Positions 18,606-26,380 of a stretch of DNA of 64,000 bases are shown in pieces. Source of the stretch: Actinernus sp. WN-2022 (lineage: Eukaryota > Cnidaria > Anthozoa > Actiniaria > Actinernidae); assembly GCA_030867875.1 (NCBI GenBank), contig JAOWCC010000577.1:72411012-72475011 (forward strand). The letters are read 5' to 3'. Every line of letters starts with the position of its first letter. The stretch's first letter is position 1. The position numbers and the translations under genes were made by a program. The notes below the pieces were generated by a model. That model was not told the DNA's origin. It worked only from the letters and a program-made list of their open reading frames with translations, and did not search any database.

Positions 18606-19840
18606 CAGTATAATATACTTTGCAGAGATCTGTTCAATATCGTGACCTGAGCATCCGCAAGGACATAGATGTGCATTTTCACATTTCCACTTCCCTTTGC
18701 AGTTCTATGTATGCGAATGTCGATGTCCTTTCCACTGCCGGTTTGTGCCAAGCCATCACCATGAACGGTGGAATCTTTTGCTGTGCGACAATCGATTAGA
18801 ATAGAGAATCTATTTTCAAAGAACTTCTTTGGAGTCATGGAAGTATTGGGTGTACCAAACCAGCCTTTTGCAGCCTCCCAGAAATCTAGGGGAAGCATGC
18901 CGCTTGGAAAGAGTCTGTTGGGAATCCCATTGACATCTACTTCTACCTTCGAAATATCGGGATTCGAGAATGCTTCACTATCTCGCGTGCCAATGGTAGG
19001 TGGATCTATGAATAGTAGAAGTAGTCCAGCAAAGGATCGTCGTGGAACATTAACGTTTTGAGATATCAAAGTATCAGAGGTTTTAGCGATATCTACTGTT
19101 TTGAAGTGAACAGCGTAGTTGTATAGGAATGCAGTACCTATTTCATATTTGTGAAGTGCATTACTAGCCAGCGTTTCGTTCCTGATTGCTTCGTATTCTA
19201 GTTGGATGTTGGTAAGTTGGTACGTACCTATCTTCGTCGTATCCGATCCAATTACAACCTCGTTGGCAGACGCTAGAGTTAACTCGAACGTAATGGTACT
19301 TTCTAAGGCATGTGGATATAGAACTCCATGTTGTGTCAGAATGTCAACGTCTAAGGGAATCCTATACTTAGAACCACATGCAGTTAGGAGCGCGTTGTCT
19401 GCAGCAGATGAAGTACTTGCGTCACCAGCTTTCGATCGTAGCTTATTCAAGTTCTCTGATTGAATGCCTTGTTGTATTCTAGACTCTCTCTCCTGCGTAG
19501 ATAGGTATATATCGGAGTATGTTTGTAGGAGGTCTGGCCTGACAAGGTCTTCTACTGTTTCAGCTCCCATCCTACAGATTCTACGCATGACCAAGCAGCG
19601 TCCAACGTTCGAAACGACTCTGTTATTCGCATGTCCACCAGATAGTACGATGTCGCCCAATAGCGCTAAGCTACCAGGTACTAGTACTACATCTTCTGCT
19701 AGCTTTGGGACTTCTACATATAGAGTCTCACCTGGATTGGCAGATGATCGAGTGAAAGTTTTCCTATACAAGTCTCGTGGAGCCTTGAGTGCATGAGGCT
19801 CTCTTCGTACTTGTGTGGGATCCAATATTGATGAGATCAT
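18605..19840 (-). CDS. Major capsid protein (double jelly-roll type)
   Basis: 411 aa from the ATG at 19840 (MISSILDPT). The frame is open to 19876, but that part lies in the divergent promoter. The conserved core reads DLLQTYSDIYL, QGIQSENLNKLRS, DVDILTQHGVLYPHAL, and later VPRRSFAGLLLLF and VEVDVNGIPN. This pattern is shared by capsid proteins of invertebrate Polinton/adintovirus-type elements. It forms the hexon-like capsomer (family knowledge). It is the first gene of an apparent minus-strand operon-like row (MCP, ATPase, 17444-17992 gene, small membrane genes). Confidence 0.87.
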   Translation of the reverse strand: MISSILDPTQVRREPHALKAPRDLYRKTFTRSSANPGETLYVEVPKLAEDVVLVPGSLALLGDIVLSGGHANNRVVSNVGRCLVMRRICRMGAETVEDLVRPDLLQTYSDIYLSTQERESRIQQGIQSENLNKLRSKAGDASTSSAADNALLTACGSKYRIPLDVDILTQHGVLYPHALESTITFELTLASANEVVIGSDTTKIGTYQLTNIQLEYEAIRNETLASNALHKYEIGTAFLYNYAVHFKTVDIAKTSDTLISQNVNVPRRSFAGLLLLFIDPPTIGTRDSEAFSNPDISKVEVDVNGIPNRLFPSGMLPLDFWEAAKGWFGTPNTSMTPKKFFENRFSILIDCRTAKDSTVHGDGLAQTGSGKDIDIRIHRTAKGSGNVKMHIYVLADAQVTILNRSLQSILY

Positions 19841-19874
19841 GTTGAATATAACTATATATGTAGATATGTTTAAC
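19841..19874. promoter_or_regulatory. 34-bp divergent promoter (MCP / coiled-coil protein)
   Basis: GTTGAATATAACTATATATG, then TAGATATGTTTAAC. It is an imperfect palindrome giving TTCAACATG at the MCP start and TTTAACATG at the other start, with a central TATATAGTTAT core (minus strand). There is no room for separate promoters. Confidence 0.65.
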
Positions 19875-20951
19875 ATGGCCTCTGAGGGTAGGTATGATGA
19901 AAGAACTGATGAAGCTGAAAGAGGAAGAGACTACGACAACGATGATACTGTCAATGAAGAAGCACGGAAATTGGCGTCAGACTCTACGAATGTGGATCCG
20001 AGTGAATCACTCAACCTGAAAACTAGACGCAATTATAATGAAGAAGGTGCTCGACCGAAGTATCAGGAAACGTCATTGACAGATGGAGAGCTTAGTGAAT
20101 TGCTGGATGAGGATAGAATCGAACGGCCTAAATTTAGCGATCGCCACGTATTCTTCGAAACAGGCATATCGGATAGAACGAAACAAATGTTATTCGATGC
20201 TGTATGGGAACACTATGCGGATGTAGGGATTCGTGGAGACCTTGAGATAACTAAAGTATGGGATGCCGATAAGGAACGGGGTAGAATCTACCTTCACGCA
20301 CTTGGAAGTAAAGAGAAGCCCATACCTTTGACCACAGTGAAGGGTGAAAGATACCAAAGTATGGGTAAGGATCTCAAATTTGCCCTAGGCCCTACGGATG
20401 CAGAAAGAGCAGAACAAGTCCTCCAAGGTCAAGAAAAGGCCATTGAACATCTCGAAATGGAAGATAGTATACTTCAAGATCTAACGTCAACTGAGGACCA
20501 GAAGGAAGCGGCTAAGGAAGAGAAAATACACATCCATAACGAAATAGAATTACTCGAACGTCAAGAAGAAGCCATACTAAAACGTATGTCGCTACGTGAA
20601 AGGATCAAATACATTTTCAGAAAGCATGGAATGACCGTTCTTGCAGTAGTAACTTCTATTGGCGCTATCGTTAGTACGATAGTTTCCCTGTTGTCGAAAT
20701 CCGTACCGAAACCAATAAAGACTGGTATTGATAAAGCAGCAGATGCAGTAAAGAAGGGATTGCAAACGACTGGGGGGTTGTTGAAAGAAATGGGAAAGAA
20801 ACTTGGACAGATCCTACCTGGAATGATTGGATCGATTGCGAGTTTCATATTTACTATGGCTGGTAAAGCTCTGGGAGTACTAGCACAGAACGTTTGGTTA
20901 TTCATCGTAGCAATAGTGGTGATCACGATAGAGCAATACAAACGACGTTAA
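19875..20951 (+). CDS. Coiled-coil, C-terminally membrane-anchored putative virion protein
   Basis: 358 aa, start ATG 19875. Acidic, probably disordered N-terminus (about 1-85); a globular part (about 95-180) with ISDRTKQML and ITKVWDADKERGRIYL; a Glu-rich coiled coil (about 178-240). The C-terminal third has hydrophobic segments at about 253-273 and 318-352 around Lys-rich amphipathic helices, ending EQYKRR. I do not know its function. Conserved in element 1, where the gene is frameshifted. The stop TAA lies in a GTTAAC palindrome that also supplies the stop of the convergent gene. Confidence 0.75.
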   Translation: MASEGRYDERTDEAERGRDYDNDDTVNEEARKLASDSTNVDPSESLNLKTRRNYNEEGARPKYQETSLTDGELSELLDEDRIERPKFSDRHVFFETGISDRTKQMLFDAVWEHYADVGIRGDLEITKVWDADKERGRIYLHALGSKEKPIPLTTVKGERYQSMGKDLKFALGPTDAERAEQVLQGQEKAIEHLEMEDSILQDLTSTEDQKEAAKEEKIHIHNEIELLERQEEAILKRMSLRERIKYIFRKHGMTVLAVVTSIGAIVSTIVSLLSKSVPKPIKTGIDKAADAVKKGLQTTGGLLKEMGKKLGQILPGMIGSIASFIFTMAGKALGVLAQNVWLFIVAIVVITIEQYKRR

Positions 20952-22633
20952 CGAAACAACATCCATGCAATTCCAGCTGCGGCAATGGATGTCACTGCGA
21001 GATTAATCTCATGTTGTGAGCCAGCCTTTGCCTTTGCCTTTGCCTTTGGTACAGGAACTTGTTTCTTGTGCGTCTCGAGAGGCTGCACCAATTTCTTATC
21101 TGGTGGGCCTTTCATAGGAAGAGGTGAATGTCCTTTGCCTTCTGCATTGATGTCGTTAGTGCCTAGCACCATATCTTTCGTAGCTTTCGGGATTGGATTC
21201 TTATAGCCATCTTTCTTACCAAGATAGTACACTAGATCGCTTGGCAATAATCGCACGCCTACAGCTATTGCTAGATCGAGCCTCTTATGCGTTGATTTTA
21301 TAGCGGTAAGATAGTTTTTGTAGCTCACCACTAAGTCGTTTTCGAGAATAGCGTCTTCGACTAAGCTCTTAAACTTTTCTTTGACGTTATGGCTATCTAT
21401 GATGGATCCGTTCAAGTCGGCTTGAGCACCAAGCATGCAATGTCCAAAAGCCTCGACAGATCTATTCAACCTACCCAATCCAGCATCTGTCAAACCCTTT
21501 CCGATTGGTGGCGTAAACCAATTGTATTGCTTTCCTTCGTGTTCGTCGTTCCGAATAAAGGATACTAGATCGCCCTTGTCCACACTGCCTTTCTCGTCTG
21601 CAAATAAGTTATTGTGGTTGGGCCATGTGTCTGCTTCCTTGTCGTAGCTTCGGATTACGTGGACGTTCTTGTAGCCATCACCATACAAAAGGAATACGTC
21701 TCCTAATCCGTGATTCCTACCTCCGTGCCATCGGAAGTCTGGTGGGAAATCTGGTGTTCGAGATATACCAAATTCAATGCACAATTTCTCAAGAGCTGCT
21801 TTGTTATAGAGGTTATCCATTTGCTTGAAATGAGAGTTACCAGGTAAAGGAACTCCATTGGCACCACCAAGTTCATGCAGAATTCTTCGTATTGTGAAAT
21901 AAACGTGAAATCGTAGGAACCCCTGAACGACTGGTGGATACGTTTTGAAAATAGGATCAAACAATGACACTCCACATCCAGAAGTCGCACACCACGTTGT
22001 GAAATTCAATTGTTGAGGCCAATATTTGAAATCCGGACCATGTAACCAATGGTAGGACTCATTTGCTGTCATATGCTTTACGACGGTCTCCTTGAATATG
22101 TTTCGAACGCCTGCTTTGAACCTATTCTTTGAGGTGGCATATATCCATAGATTAGTGAGATCGATATCTTGTGCCGGTCCAGTAGGAGGAACTGCTGTAA
22201 TAGGATATTTCGCACTTCTATCTAGGGTCAACGTAGATGGGAAACCTTTATGCACATCCCACAATGCGTCATCGATGCGTCTTTGAGTGACTGCAGGTAA
22301 CTTTGAGACATCATTGCCGTAAATGACATAGCTAGAATCTCCATCTCGAAACCAAATACTCGTCGAATATTTGCCTGGACCGTTCACTTCCGTAGAGACA
22401 TAGAACTTGTGAAGATCTGCATGTGGATATCTTTTCTTGAACTTCACCAACAGATTGGCATTCAAGGTTGCAACCTCTCTACTTTCCACATCTTTTCTAT
22501 CTATCCGAGCTTGATTCTCTCTCCTAGCTTGATTCTCAGCCTTTGACCTTATGTTAGCATTCGGTGTTGGGACCTCTTCCTCTTCGTCTTTCCCTCCGTA
22601 ATGGTAACTGAAAAGACCTCCAGACCTCCTCAT
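20948..22633 (-). CDS. Large conserved putative virion protein with C-terminal membrane anchor
   Basis: 561 aa from the ATG at 22633; the frame is open further upstream but would run into the promoter. Charged N-terminus (about 15-60), then a long conserved body with PQQLNF, WCATSGCGVS (214-223), FRFHVYFTIRRILHELG and NHGLGD, a Lys/Ala repeat (KAKAKAKA, from a short GCAAAG-type tandem) and a final hydrophobic anchor ending AGIAWMLFR. No catalytic motif recognised. Conserved Cys residues and the anchor suggest a structural or entry-related virion role, which is inference. Its N-terminus is unlike that of the element 1 copy. Confidence 0.75.
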   Translation of the reverse strand: MRRSGGLFSYHYGGKDEEEEVPTPNANIRSKAENQARRENQARIDRKDVESREVATLNANLLVKFKKRYPHADLHKFYVSTEVNGPGKYSTSIWFRDGDSSYVIYGNDVSKLPAVTQRRIDDALWDVHKGFPSTLTLDRSAKYPITAVPPTGPAQDIDLTNLWIYATSKNRFKAGVRNIFKETVVKHMTANESYHWLHGPDFKYWPQQLNFTTWCATSGCGVSLFDPIFKTYPPVVQGFLRFHVYFTIRRILHELGGANGVPLPGNSHFKQMDNLYNKAALEKLCIEFGISRTPDFPPDFRWHGGRNHGLGDVFLLYGDGYKNVHVIRSYDKEADTWPNHNNLFADEKGSVDKGDLVSFIRNDEHEGKQYNWFTPPIGKGLTDAGLGRLNRSVEAFGHCMLGAQADLNGSIIDSHNVKEKFKSLVEDAILENDLVVSYKNYLTAIKSTHKRLDLAIAVGVRLLPSDLVYYLGKKDGYKNPIPKATKDMVLGTNDINAEGKGHSPLPMKGPPDKKLVQPLETHKKQVPVPKAKAKAKAGSQHEINLAVTSIAAAGIAWMLFR

Positions 22634-22676
22634 GTTGAAGCTATACATATATATAGTTATACCTTCAACATATAAG
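22634..22676. promoter_or_regulatory. 43-bp divergent promoter
   Basis: TTGAAGCTATACATATATAT, then AGTTATACCTTCAACATATA. Inverted TTGAAG/CTTCAACAT half-sites flank TATATATAGTTATA. It serves starts at 22633 (-) and 22677 (+). Confidence 0.65.
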
Positions 22677-23336
22677 ATGGTTCTCTTATATATCACCACA
22701 ACATCGGCTGACCATACTGCCTACTTCGACGATCCAATTCTTATCAACAACATTTCACTAGTTGAGGTCACTTTTGAGAATAGTTGGTGGAATCTAGCGA
22801 AGAAGGCTATGTTCCATTGGGCTATAGAAGAGGGCGTTATGTTTCCACACGCTATCGTTAAAGGGCACCATGATATAATGAGCATTCAACAAGATTTAAA
22901 ACCCGCAATTGATGCTGGCATTATCAAATTTGAGCCTAGTAAGGCTTTCATTCTAAGGGTTATTAAACCAATCCGGTTCAGTAAAAATCTTTGCACACTG
23001 TTGGGCGTTAACGGAGATGACTATGGGCAAGATAGTAAGACGCTCAAAAGGAGAAGTCACGATCTGAGGTTCGACGATATCCACACAGCATACGTACACT
23101 GCGATGTCGTAGATTCCAGCTTTTCAATTCTAGATGGAAAGCACTCGACAGTTCTCGCTAGCATTACGATCCGTGGTGGAAGATTCGCAAAATCGACATA
23201 CGCCTCTCTACTACCAACAACCACTCGAGCTCTTGGGACAATGCAAAGCAGTCTTCGTCTGACAATTCGTGATGAGAAAGGCAACGTGGTAGACTTCCGT
23301 GGTCGACCGATACGATACGTGTTGAAGCTTGAGTAA
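22677..23336 (+). CDS. Putative penton-like/minor capsid protein
   Basis: 219 aa; ATG 22677 is chosen because it follows the promoter and aligns with element 1. Conserved N-terminus (MVLL..TTTSADHT.YFD) and C-terminus (LTIRDEKGNVVDFRGRPI) with beta-rich spacing between. Size, beta character and location in the capsid block suit the single jelly-roll penton protein expected in Polintons, but the identification rests on context. It could instead be another receptor-contact or structural protein. Confidence 0.55.
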   Translation: MVLLYITTTSADHTAYFDDPILINNISLVEVTFENSWWNLAKKAMFHWAIEEGVMFPHAIVKGHHDIMSIQQDLKPAIDAGIIKFEPSKAFILRVIKPIRFSKNLCTLLGVNGDDYGQDSKTLKRRSHDLRFDDIHTAYVHCDVVDSSFSILDGKHSTVLASITIRGGRFAKSTYASLLPTTTRALGTMQSSLRLTIRDEKGNVVDFRGRPIRYVLKLE

Positions 23337-23358
23337 GCTATATGTATAACGCGTTACA
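23337..23358 (+). promoter_or_regulatory. 22-bp intergenic start region
   Basis: GCTATATGTATAACGCG with a TATA-like core fills the gap between the stop at 23336 and the ATG at 23359; same spacing as element 1. Confidence 0.4.
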
Positions 23359-23970
23359 ATGGAAGGCGATTCGATTCAACCGTTTCCATCAGCACCAAGT
23401 ATCTATCCACAGATTGCTAGTGACACTGGAAAGAACTTTAGACTGCAAACGATCCGAGACACGCTTTCGGACATAGAAGTTCAAGAAAGGCACTACGAAG
23501 GTGTGCGCAAGAAATATGCACGTTCTCAAGGAATAGTTCATGGAATCGCAGTGGCAACTGGAGGTCTATCTGTGATCTTATCTGGATCTGGATTGGGCGC
23601 AGCGTTGACTGGGGTTGGAATAGTGATTGGTCTACCACTTGGAGTCATTGGTGGACTATGTGGATTAATTTCAGCATCTACAACCCTTGGAGCTAAGAAG
23701 TTAGGAATGAAGGTTTCTAAGCATGAAAGGACAACTATGTTGGCAAAGGCGAAAATCAATACGATTCGCGATCTAGTATCGAAGGCCTTACGCGATGAAA
23801 ACATATCCGACTCTGAATACAGTCTCATCCTGAACGAAGCGAATAAGTATGAGATCATGAGATCTGAAATTCGTCGCAAGGCTTCCATAGGTGAAAAAAG
23901 CACGGATCGGGTTCGAGCCGAACTCAAGCAAGAAGTGCAAAAGGAAATGCGAGAAAAACTTGGAATGTAA
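23359..23970 (+). CDS. Conserved membrane-interacting protein of unknown function
   Basis: 203 aa, homologue of 5976-6596. Pro-rich start (PSAPSIYP), helical segment, two Gly-rich hydrophobic stretches (about 55-77 and 82-105, with GLPLGVIGGLCG), then a charged helical half (KINTIRDLVSKALRDEN) ending in a Lys/Glu-rich helix. It resembles membrane-disrupting or membrane-spanning helical hairpins, but I know no function. It is convergent with the TFIIB-like gene; only 3 bp separate the two stops. Confidence 0.7.
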   Translation: MEGDSIQPFPSAPSIYPQIASDTGKNFRLQTIRDTLSDIEVQERHYEGVRKKYARSQGIVHGIAVATGGLSVILSGSGLGAALTGVGIVIGLPLGVIGGLCGLISASTTLGAKKLGMKVSKHERTTMLAKAKINTIRDLVSKALRDENISDSEYSLILNEANKYEIMRSEIRRKASIGEKSTDRVRAELKQEVQKEMREKLGM

Positions 23971-23973
23971 GAA

Positions 23974-24966
23974 TCAACGTTTCCTATGAAAGGAACGAAC
24001 ATGGTTCTCACTTTCACTTTGCCAAGTCCTACTGCTAGTTAGCCTATGTCTAGTGTAGATTGGTTCGAAGTGGGAATGGTAAGAAGACAACTCCTTGACA
24101 AAACGCTTGACCGCATTTCCAAATATGCCACATCGCTTAACGACATCCTTAAAAGACATAGACGATCCGGAGCGACGTAGCACCTCGTAACTTGCTCCAA
24201 CGACTTTCGTCTTAAGCATTGATTTGGGGCCTATATTGTTTTCCATTGCCTTAGTAACGACCTCGTGGACTATTTGTTGAACGTCCCTAGGTACTCCTAC
24301 AAGATCTAGTTGTAGGAAAGTCGTCGCAATGTGAGGAACTATGCGCTCAGCATCCAAGTCTACATCAATCTTATCGTCGTCACACAGAGAACGTATGAAG
24401 ACCTCTCCATTATGGATGCCTTCGTTTCTTAGTTGCATGAAGCGAGCGACCTCACCTTTAGATCGGACGAATCCACATTGTATGCATGCATGGTAGAGTA
24501 GAGCAGCTAAAATATTTTTCTTAGCATCACTACGCTTGAGACAAACTTTCATTACTTGGGTGAATGCGTCGGCTACGATTTCTAACGCGTTCATAGGGAA
24601 CGATAAATCATAACTTTGTTTGTAAATAGTGTCGTATGCTCGTAGTTCTTGTAGTAGCGTTCGTCGTTTCAGTTCTATGTCATCATCGCTTTGCTTTGGT
24701 TTTGCGCGGTCTAGATCACTTTGATACTGAAACCCGTCCGGACCTACTATATGCAGTCGAGTAGTAATAATGTCGATCTTAGTTTCTGTACATGGTTCAA
24801 CCTCGGAAACAAGACCACATGTGGGACACACGAATTCCGTTCCTTGTACTTCCAAGGGACAGAGACAATCAGAACATGTTTCACTGGTGTTAATACGTTC
24901 CACTTGTGGTTTGATATTCAGGCTTCTACAAATTCCAGGACCAAACAATCTGACTAGCTCGTCCAT
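23974..24966 (-). CDS. TFIIB-like transcription initiation factor
   Basis: 330 aa. N-terminal zinc ribbon C31-x2-C34-x12-C47-x2-C50 with CPTCGLVSE, the hallmark of TFIIB-family factors. Two cyclin-like helical repeats follow: about 135-215 (LLYHACIQCGF.RSKGEVARF) and about 220-300 (KTKVVGASYEVLRRSG..MSFKDVVKRCG). TFIIB-type proteins bridge promoter DNA and RNA polymerase II/III; large DNA viruses carry relatives. A late-factor (VLTF-like) assignment is an alternative. It could drive the uniform promoters of this element (inference). The upstream region contains CTATAGTTGTAT. Confidence 0.75.
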   Translation of the reverse strand: MDELVRLFGPGICRSLNIKPQVERINTSETCSDCLCPLEVQGTEFVCPTCGLVSEVEPCTETKIDIITTRLHIVGPDGFQYQSDLDRAKPKQSDDDIELKRRTLLQELRAYDTIYKQSYDLSFPMNALEIVADAFTQVMKVCLKRSDAKKNILAALLYHACIQCGFVRSKGEVARFMQLRNEGIHNGEVFIRSLCDDDKIDVDLDAERIVPHIATTFLQLDLVGVPRDVQQIVHEVVTKAMENNIGPKSMLKTKVVGASYEVLRRSGSSMSFKDVVKRCGIFGNAVKRFVKELSSYHSHFEPIYTRHRLTSSRTWQSESENHVRSFHRKR

Positions 24967-24997
24967 GATACAACTATAGATGTCGTACGTTCAATAG
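24967..24997 (-). promoter_or_regulatory. Promoter region of the TFIIB-like gene
   Basis: About 30 bp between hairpin 2 and the ATG; on the minus strand it carries CTATAGTTGTATC, close to the TATAGTTATATC of the TIR. Confidence 0.45.
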
Positions 24998-25065
24998 AAA
25001 AAAAAAAGAAGAGGAATGAAGAGGGCCACGCAACGACCTTCTTCATTCTTCCTTTTTTCTTTTTT
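24998..25065. terminator. A/T-flanked hairpin 2, inverted copy of hairpin 1
   Basis: Run of A, GAAGAGGAATGAAGAGGG, loop CCACGCAACGA, CCTTCTTCATTCTTCC, run of T. Its reverse complement nearly equals 16065-16131, including the GTCGTTGCGTGGCCC loop. It lies 11 bp past the stop of the Cys-rich gene and before the TFIIB-like promoter. Confidence 0.5.
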
Positions 25066-25076
25066 CGTGGCTATTC

Positions 25077-25514
25077 CTAAGCGTCCTTCTCGTTCCTCAA
25101 GGCAGCCAACACCTCGTTGAGCGCATGGTTGAGAGACTCTCCAAGACCTTCCACTGGTTCCAGCACTCTTGATTCAGCGGCCAATGCTACCTCCGGTTCC
25201 ACCATGTTTGGCTCCTCCTTTCTTGGATCCTCTAGCTTCTTGCTGGACTTCTTAGCGCGTCTTATATAGACACCGGAAGACTTCACCTTGATGGTGAGAC
25301 GGTCACATCCTGAGCAAAGCTCGTAATCAGTACGACATCCTTTACCGCACTTCGAGCATGGTACGTATGGGGCACAGCCTTTTGAGATTTGGTAGTTATG
25401 CTGGGAACAGAACTTCGTTGTCTTCGAAATCTTCTTTGGACATTTTGAGTCCTTCCCTCTCATCAACCAATCACAAGTTATTGCGGCGTCTACATTTGAG
25501 TTCTTCTTCGACAT
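25077..25514 (-). CDS. Cys-rich zinc-binding protein
   Basis: 145 aa. Two metal-binding-like clusters: C14, C25, C36 and H39 (FCSQH); then C53-x2-C56-x3-C60 and C67-x2-C70 (PCSKCGKGC, LCSGC). A basic segment follows (KVKSSGVYIRRAKKSSKK), with an acidic tail. It suggests a nucleic-acid-binding or transcription-related protein but I cannot name a family. It lies directly upstream of the TFIIB-like gene on the same strand, with hairpin 2 between them. Only a 5' relic is left in element 1. Confidence 0.65.
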   Translation of the reverse strand: MSKKNSNVDAAITCDWLMRGKDSKCPKKISKTTKFCSQHNYQISKGCAPYVPCSKCGKGCRTDYELCSGCDRLTIKVKSSGVYIRRAKKSSKKLEDPRKEEPNMVEPEVALAAESRVLEPVEGLGESLNHALNEVLAALRNEKDA

Positions 25515-25691
25515 GTTCGATCTGTATGGTGTTAATGCGTACTAAGATAACAACGTAAGCTAGTATTGTGGAATAAAGAATATATACTAATACCATTTAG
25601 TGGTAATATACAGTATAATAATCATTCCTTTAACATATACTTCAAGTTTGGATTTCTTAGGTGCGCGAATATCTAGTGACACTTTGACTTC
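25515..25691. other. AT-rich spacer between cargo genes
   Basis: About 180 bp, AT-rich (AATATATACTAATACC and similar), presumably the promoter of the Cys-rich gene and the 3' region of the F-box gene. No ORF is evident. Confidence 0.4.
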
Positions 25692-26369
25692 CTACGTGGC
25701 AGAATGAGCATCCATGTAGTTGCGTAGTACAACCCTTTCGTCCTCTGTGAGCTGGGAGTACTGCCACTTAACGAACCATTTAGCGGTATCAAGATGACCA
25801 TTGTTACAGGCGTATTCTATAGCAAGATCAATGCATTCATACTCTAGGGTTATCTGAAAACGTCGCATGAGCCACTTAACGTTATTAAGATGACCATTCC
25901 TACTGGCACCTAATATAGCAAAACTGACGGCCTTATCCTCTTTGGTGAACTGGAAGTGCTTAATGAGCCGCTTAGCGATACCAAGATGACCATGCTCAAG
26001 GGCAGCGCGTAGAACGTGATTGGCGTGTCTATCCATCATATCGAAACGTAAGTGCTTGATGAGCCACTTAACAGCATTAAGATCACCATATTCGCTGGCG
26101 TAGAGAAGAGAAAAGCTATCGTCGATGGGGCTTGCCGAAATACCGAAAGTTCGAGCCAATTCGTCTCGATCGTCGTCACTATGAGTAGACCTCAAACCAA
26201 AGCATAGTGCTAGTTTACGGAACACTTGGTCTACGTTTTTGTAGCGCGCAAGAGATGCGGCATCGTTTAGGCGTTTCGATGTCCTTGAGAGGCTTGCGAA
26301 TGACCAAGGATCTGCATGCTCTACGATCCTAGTCAGAATTTCTAGAGGGAGGCACGATATATAGTCCAT
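25692..26369 (-). CDS. F-box protein with ankyrin-like repeats
   Basis: 225 aa. The N-terminus (about 3-45, LPLEILTRIVEHADPWSFASLSRTS) matches the F-box pattern for binding SKP1 in SCF ubiquitin ligases. Residues about 85-215 hold four degenerate ankyrin-like repeats with cores YGDLNAVKWL, HGHLGIAKRL, NGHLNNVKWL and NGHLDTAKWF. F-box/ankyrin proteins of large DNA viruses redirect host ubiquitin ligases (established for poxviruses; here inference). The ATG is 11 bp inside the right TIR boundary, so its promoter is the TIR itself. Confidence 0.75.
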   Translation of the reverse strand: MDYISCLPLEILTRIVEHADPWSFASLSRTSKRLNDAASLARYKNVDQVFRKLALCFGLRSTHSDDDRDELARTFGISASPIDDSFSLLYASEYGDLNAVKWLIKHLRFDMMDRHANHVLRAALEHGHLGIAKRLIKHFQFTKEDKAVSFAILGASRNGHLNNVKWLMRRFQITLEYECIDLAIEYACNNGHLDTAKWFVKWQYSQLTEDERVVLRNYMDAHSAT

Positions 26370-26380
26370 AGTGGAAGAGA

